Shown here: piece after piece, positions 5,395 to 6,035 of the stretch
How positions within the stretch are numbered: the stretch's first letter is position 1
Layout: each line of letters opens with the position of its first letter
Assembly (NCBI GenBank): GCA_017882985.1
Contig: JADGOK010000066.1
Span: forward strand, 1-6,035
DNA length: 6,035 bases
Origin: Acidimicrobiales bacterium
GTDB taxonomy: Bacteria > Actinomycetota > Acidimicrobiia > Acidimicrobiales > RAAP-2
Direction: 5' to 3'
Translations under genes and position numbers: made by a program
The notes under the pieces: model-generated
Told to the model about the DNA's origin: nothing
What the model saw: only the letters and a program-made list of their open reading frames with translations
The model's database searches: none

Positions 5395-5868
5395 TTAGTG
5401 GATGACGAGGTTGGCATGCTGCACACGCAACTCGCTGATGTGTTGCTGGTCGAGGCGCACCGCACAGTTGGCGAAGTCGACTGGCGCGAGCGAACCGCCC
5501 TCGTTGCTGTCGCTCTCGCTACGGCACGCGGCCTGACGATAGGTGAACCAATCGTTTTCGGCGAGAATGAACCGACGCCGCGCGGCGTTGTCAAGGAGCC
5601 TTTGAAACACGCGATCACGAAGTTGGTTAATGAGGCGATCCTCGTAGACGATTCGGTGCTCGGCGCATCCCTCGAGGCCAATCGTGGTGTTCGTGTCGCA
5701 CGCCAGAGGGGTGAAGTTCTCACGAACGATTGGCGGCGTCGAAAGTTGCGTCGTTGTTGTAAGGGGCAACGTTGTGCTACCGGTCGATTTCGGATGGCCG
5801 TCATTGACGATGATGACGGCCACGACGACGGCTACCGTCAGAACGACCAAAGGAAGGAAACGGCGCAT
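5395..5868 (-). CDS. Membrane-anchored LprI-like (DUF1311) domain protein
   Basis: The 157-residue product has a short basic N-terminus (MRR), one hydrophobic helix (residues 5-21), a Thr/Ser/Pro-rich linker (about 25-46) and a C-terminal domain resembling the LprI/DUF1311 family (PF07007): Cys68 in EGCAEHR, a helix with EDRLINQL, then NDWFTYRQAAC (106-115, equivalent to the family's WxxYRxxxC), GGSLAP (124-129) and Cys135. Four cysteines (57, 68, 115, 135) would allow two disulfides outside the membrane. There is no lipobox Cys after the helix, so it is probably an anchored or uncleaved secreted protein, not a lipoprotein. Some family members inhibit lysozyme (mycobacterial LprI); that role is not shown here. 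ATG 5868 is chosen because a signal-anchor follows directly and GAGG lies 8 nt upstream. The frame stays open to the window edge with high third-position GC, so a longer N-terminus cannot be excluded. It has no evident link to the molybdenum genes. Confidence 0.75.
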   Translation of the reverse strand: MRRFLPLVVLTVAVVVAVIIVNDGHPKSTGSTTLPLTTTTQLSTPPIVRENFTPLACDTNTTIGLEGCAEHRIVYEDRLINQLRDRVFQRLLDNAARRRFILAENDWFTYRQAACRSESDSNEGGSLAPVDFANCAVRLDQQHISELRVQHANLVIH

Positions 5869-5876
5869 CGCCTCAT

Positions 5877-5880
5877 CCTC
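5877..5880 (-). promoter_or_regulatory. Ribosome binding site of the LprI-like gene
   Basis: On the minus strand GAGG lies 8 nt before ATG 5868. A second GAGG at 5871-5874 is too close to the start (2 nt) to be useful. Confidence 0.5.
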
Positions 5881-6035
5881 GCAGGTGCGCCCAGACTCGA
5901 TGGGAGCGACGCGGACCTGGACGCGCCGGTCGACCTCGACACTGGAGTGCGAGTCGATCTCGTCAGCGTGGCGACCCGAAGGGCCGTACGTCCGCCCTCT
6001 CGACGTGGCGCTCTCGCCCACGTCCGCGCGACCAA

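Noticed and set aside
5184..5804. 206-residue minus-strand open frame antiparallel in phase to the LprI-like gene
   Set aside because: It overlaps the LprI-like gene in another frame on the same strand, is rich in Arg/Ser/Thr shadow composition and shows no domain; only its last 53 codons are noted as a weak small-ORF candidate.
5963..6034. C-terminal end of an upstream minus-strand gene stopping at 5963-5965
   Set aside because: The 23 codons before this TGA show no recognisable protein and are too few to judge at the window edge.

Overview
The window is GC-rich and reads as chromosomal DNA of an actinobacterium (Actinomycetota). Supporting signs are a short-chain-type cis-prenyltransferase resembling mycobacterial Rv1086, a small DUF6457-like protein of the kind found beside MobA in actinobacteria, frequent GTG starts, and two genes whose -10 box sits exactly where a leaderless transcript would begin. 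A placement near Acidimicrobiia is only a guess. No mobile element, CRISPR array, tRNA or rRNA was seen.

Layout: (1) 28-807, minus: cis-prenyltransferase (isoprenoid/lipid carrier synthesis). (2) 808-1048: divergent promoter region. (3) 1049-1636, plus: MobA, which attaches GMP to molybdopterin. (4) 1672-1905, minus: 77-residue DUF6457-like protein, convergent with mobA, with a hairpin between the two stops. (5) 1906-2048: divergent promoter region with an imperfect 13-bp tandem repeat. (6) 2049-2924, plus: FdhD, the sulfurtransferase that activates formate-dehydrogenase-type molybdoenzymes. (7) 2921-5203, minus: FdhF/YdeP-family molybdopterin oxidoreductase, whose stop codon shares a CTAG palindrome with that of fdhD. 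(8) 5204-5394: spacer with a hairpin and a cluster of GATC palindromes. (9) 5395-5868, minus: membrane-anchored LprI-like (DUF1311) protein. (10) 5869-6035: no certain gene.

Genes 3 to 7 form a functional unit: MobA makes the (bis-)guanine-dinucleotide form of the molybdenum cofactor, FdhD supplies the sulfur ligand, and the FdhF/YdeP protein is the probable client enzyme. They are not an operon: the four genes alternate strands (+,-,+,-), so each needs its own promoter. No electron-transfer subunit (FdhB/FdhC, NuoE/F-like) lies in the window, so the physiological reaction of the oxidoreductase stays open. I see no clearly new defence or mobile system. The most unusual points are the shared stop palindrome, the DGH variant of the prenyltransferase active-site motif, the matched leaderless starts of mobA and the DUF6457 gene, and the tandem repeat upstream of fdhD.
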